A stretch of DNA of 9,047 bases, from positions 1-9,047 of the forward strand of contig CALHRB010000329.1 in the NCBI GenBank assembly GCA_938038165.1. Direction: 5' to 3'. The notes under the pieces are model-generated. The model ran no database searches. It saw only the letters and a program-made list of their open reading frames with translations, and had not been told where the DNA came from. Shown piece by piece: positions 7,857 to 9,047 of the stretch (position 1 is the first letter of the stretch; the number at the start of each line of letters is the position of its first letter). This DNA is from Candidatus Kapaibacterium sp. Lineage in GTDB: Bacteria; Bacteroidota; Ignavibacteria; Kapaibacteriales; UBA2268. The position numbers and the translations under genes were made by a program.

Positions 7857-8906
7857 ATGAGCAAGAAGCAATCATTATGTTGCTCGATGATAGTCAAAAA
7901 TTGCGAGAACACTATTGAAAGGGCTTTACGTTCAATTGAACCATTTTGCAGGCAAATCGTCGTTGTAGATACAGGCTCATTAGATACCACACCCTCAATA
8001 GCTTCCAGATTGGGTGCAGAGGTTCACTTTTTTGAATGGACAAATGATTTTGCCGAAGCTCGTAATTACGCTCTAAAATTTGCCAGAACTGACTGGGTTA
8101 TCATTCTCGACTCCGACGAAGAGCTAATTTCGGAAACACTCACAAATAACTTACAACTTTTTAATATGGAAGCCGTTGGTGGAATCAGGACTGTAATAAA
8201 AAATCTTTTAGCCAATCAAAAGACTGATTACGGAATAGATACCTCCAAAAACATTAGCATTATCGAACATAAATATACAAGAATATTTAAATTAAGAGAT
8301 TCAAATGGTTCAAGATTACCAGTCAGGTTCACAGGAAAAATACACGAACAAATCTCGGACTCCATTGTAGATTTAGGTTATGACATTATTGATTCGGATA
8401 TTACAATTAACCATTACGGATATTTTGAAAAGAATCCCGAAAAAATTCATAGAAATCTTGAAATGATTAAAAAAGAATTGGAGAACAAACCTGACGATTT
8501 ATGGATACTTTTCCACTTAGGAGAAACAATGTTTAGTAGCGGAAATTTTAACGAATCTGAAGAAATTTTTTTCAAATTAATTGATAACTTTAATAAACCT
8601 CAGAACAAAAACCTATACCCAATTGAACATTACGAAATGGCTCGCATTAGAATTGCTCAGATTGAACTACAAAGGAATAATTTTCGAAAAGTAGAGGAAC
8701 TGCTTGATTTCGAATCGAAAGACTTAAATAGGGACGGTTTTCGATTATATCTTTTAACTGTTTCCTATTTACTTTCGAATAATTTAGAGTCTGCAAAAAA
8801 GAATATTGATAATCCTTCATTGCTTCATACAAATATGCTAACACAAAATCAAATCACTGACCTCATATCAGCTATTAACAAAATTCAAAACTTAGCAAAC
8901 AAATAA
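7857..8906 (+). CDS. Family 2 glycosyltransferase with C-terminal TPR-like region
   Basis: The 349-residue protein is a GT-A fold, inverting family 2 glycosyltransferase of the kind often annotated as SunS/TPR-type. The catalytic domain covers about residues 5-190: the nucleotide-binding start SLCCSMIVKN (6-15), VVVDTGSLDTT (35-45), the family block WTNDFAEARNYAL (61-73), the metal-binding D85-S-D87 followed by EE, and later KIHEQI (161-166) and NHYGY (185-189). These blocks are intact. The usual acidic residue after MIVKN is Cys16 here, with Glu17 next. From about residue 195 the sequence becomes helical, with one clear TPR-like pair (LWILFHLGETMFSSGNFNES, 215-234) and weaker ones to the end. 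There is no signal peptide or membrane segment, so it should act in the cytoplasm. The family transfers a sugar from a nucleotide sugar to a glycan, lipid or protein acceptor; the acceptor cannot be told here and no polysaccharide cluster is visible. The leader is A/T-rich with no Shine-Dalgarno sequence. Confidence 0.92.
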   Translation: MSKKQSLCCSMIVKNCENTIERALRSIEPFCRQIVVVDTGSLDTTPSIASRLGAEVHFFEWTNDFAEARNYALKFARTDWVIILDSDEELISETLTNNLQLFNMEAVGGIRTVIKNLLANQKTDYGIDTSKNISIIEHKYTRIFKLRDSNGSRLPVRFTGKIHEQISDSIVDLGYDIIDSDITINHYGYFEKNPEKIHRNLEMIKKELENKPDDLWILFHLGETMFSSGNFNESEEIFFKLIDNFNKPQNKNLYPIEHYEMARIRIAQIELQRNNFRKVEELLDFESKDLNRDGFRLYLLTVSYLLSNNLESAKKNIDNPSLLHTNMLTQNQITDLISAINKIQNLANK

Positions 8907-9047
8907 AAAGGATAATTCTAAAATTCAATTTTTGATGTTTTAACCTATTTACAATTCATTTTAAATTAACTTAACTATAATATTTGTTGTTATGAAACTT
9001 CTTAAATCGTGATAAGTCTCTAAAAGTTTATAATAGTTTTAAAATGT
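8907..9047. other. A/T-rich stretch after the glycosyltransferase, no gene recognised
   Basis: I see no convincing hairpin terminator directly after the glycosyltransferase stop. A TATAAT word occurs at 8976-8981, but the position expected for a -35 box holds no match. An ATG at 9044-9046 stands at the edge of the window and could start a further plus-strand gene; only one base follows it, so this cannot be judged. Confidence 0.3.

Noticed and set aside
8991..9011. A tiny plus-strand frame of six codons plus stop after the glycosyltransferase.
   Set aside because: Too short to support as a gene; no ribosome-binding site and no sign of an attenuator structure.

Overview
The window is AT-rich, Gram-negative bacterial DNA, most likely from the Bacteroidota/Ignavibacteriota/Kapabacteria branch of the FCB group. 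This rests on four things: a TonB-receptor-type outer-membrane barrel ending in a terminal aromatic residue; signal peptides of the 'AQ' and 'AFA' type; A/T-rich leaders mostly without a Shine-Dalgarno sequence; and lysine/asparagine-rich proteins. The lineage is an inference from style, since no marker gene is present.

Layout. Positions 1-6105 hold three tightly spaced minus-strand genes, read right to left. The first is a very long exported TPR protein (6105 to 2908). Seven bases later comes a 534-residue outer-membrane beta-barrel related to the barrel half of TonB-dependent receptors but without a full plug (2901 to 1297). Fifteen bases later comes a large acidic protein with a single transmembrane segment, which runs off the left edge (1281 to below 1). 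This last gene is open at its 3' end in the window. Upstream on the same strand is a complete, motif-intact phage-type terminase large subunit (7722 to 6223) with no other recognisable phage gene around it. Divergent from it, on the plus strand, is a family 2 glycosyltransferase with a TPR-like C-terminal part (7857 to 8906). The last 141 bases carry no recognisable gene.

How the genes fit together. The TPR, barrel and single-pass genes look like one transcription unit. Their products would sit in the periplasm, outer membrane and inner membrane, so together they could form a trans-envelope assembly. This is an inference from location and topology; the substrate or process is unknown. The terminase and glycosyltransferase are probably not functionally linked to it. 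No tRNA, rRNA, CRISPR array, insertion sequence or convincing terminator was seen.
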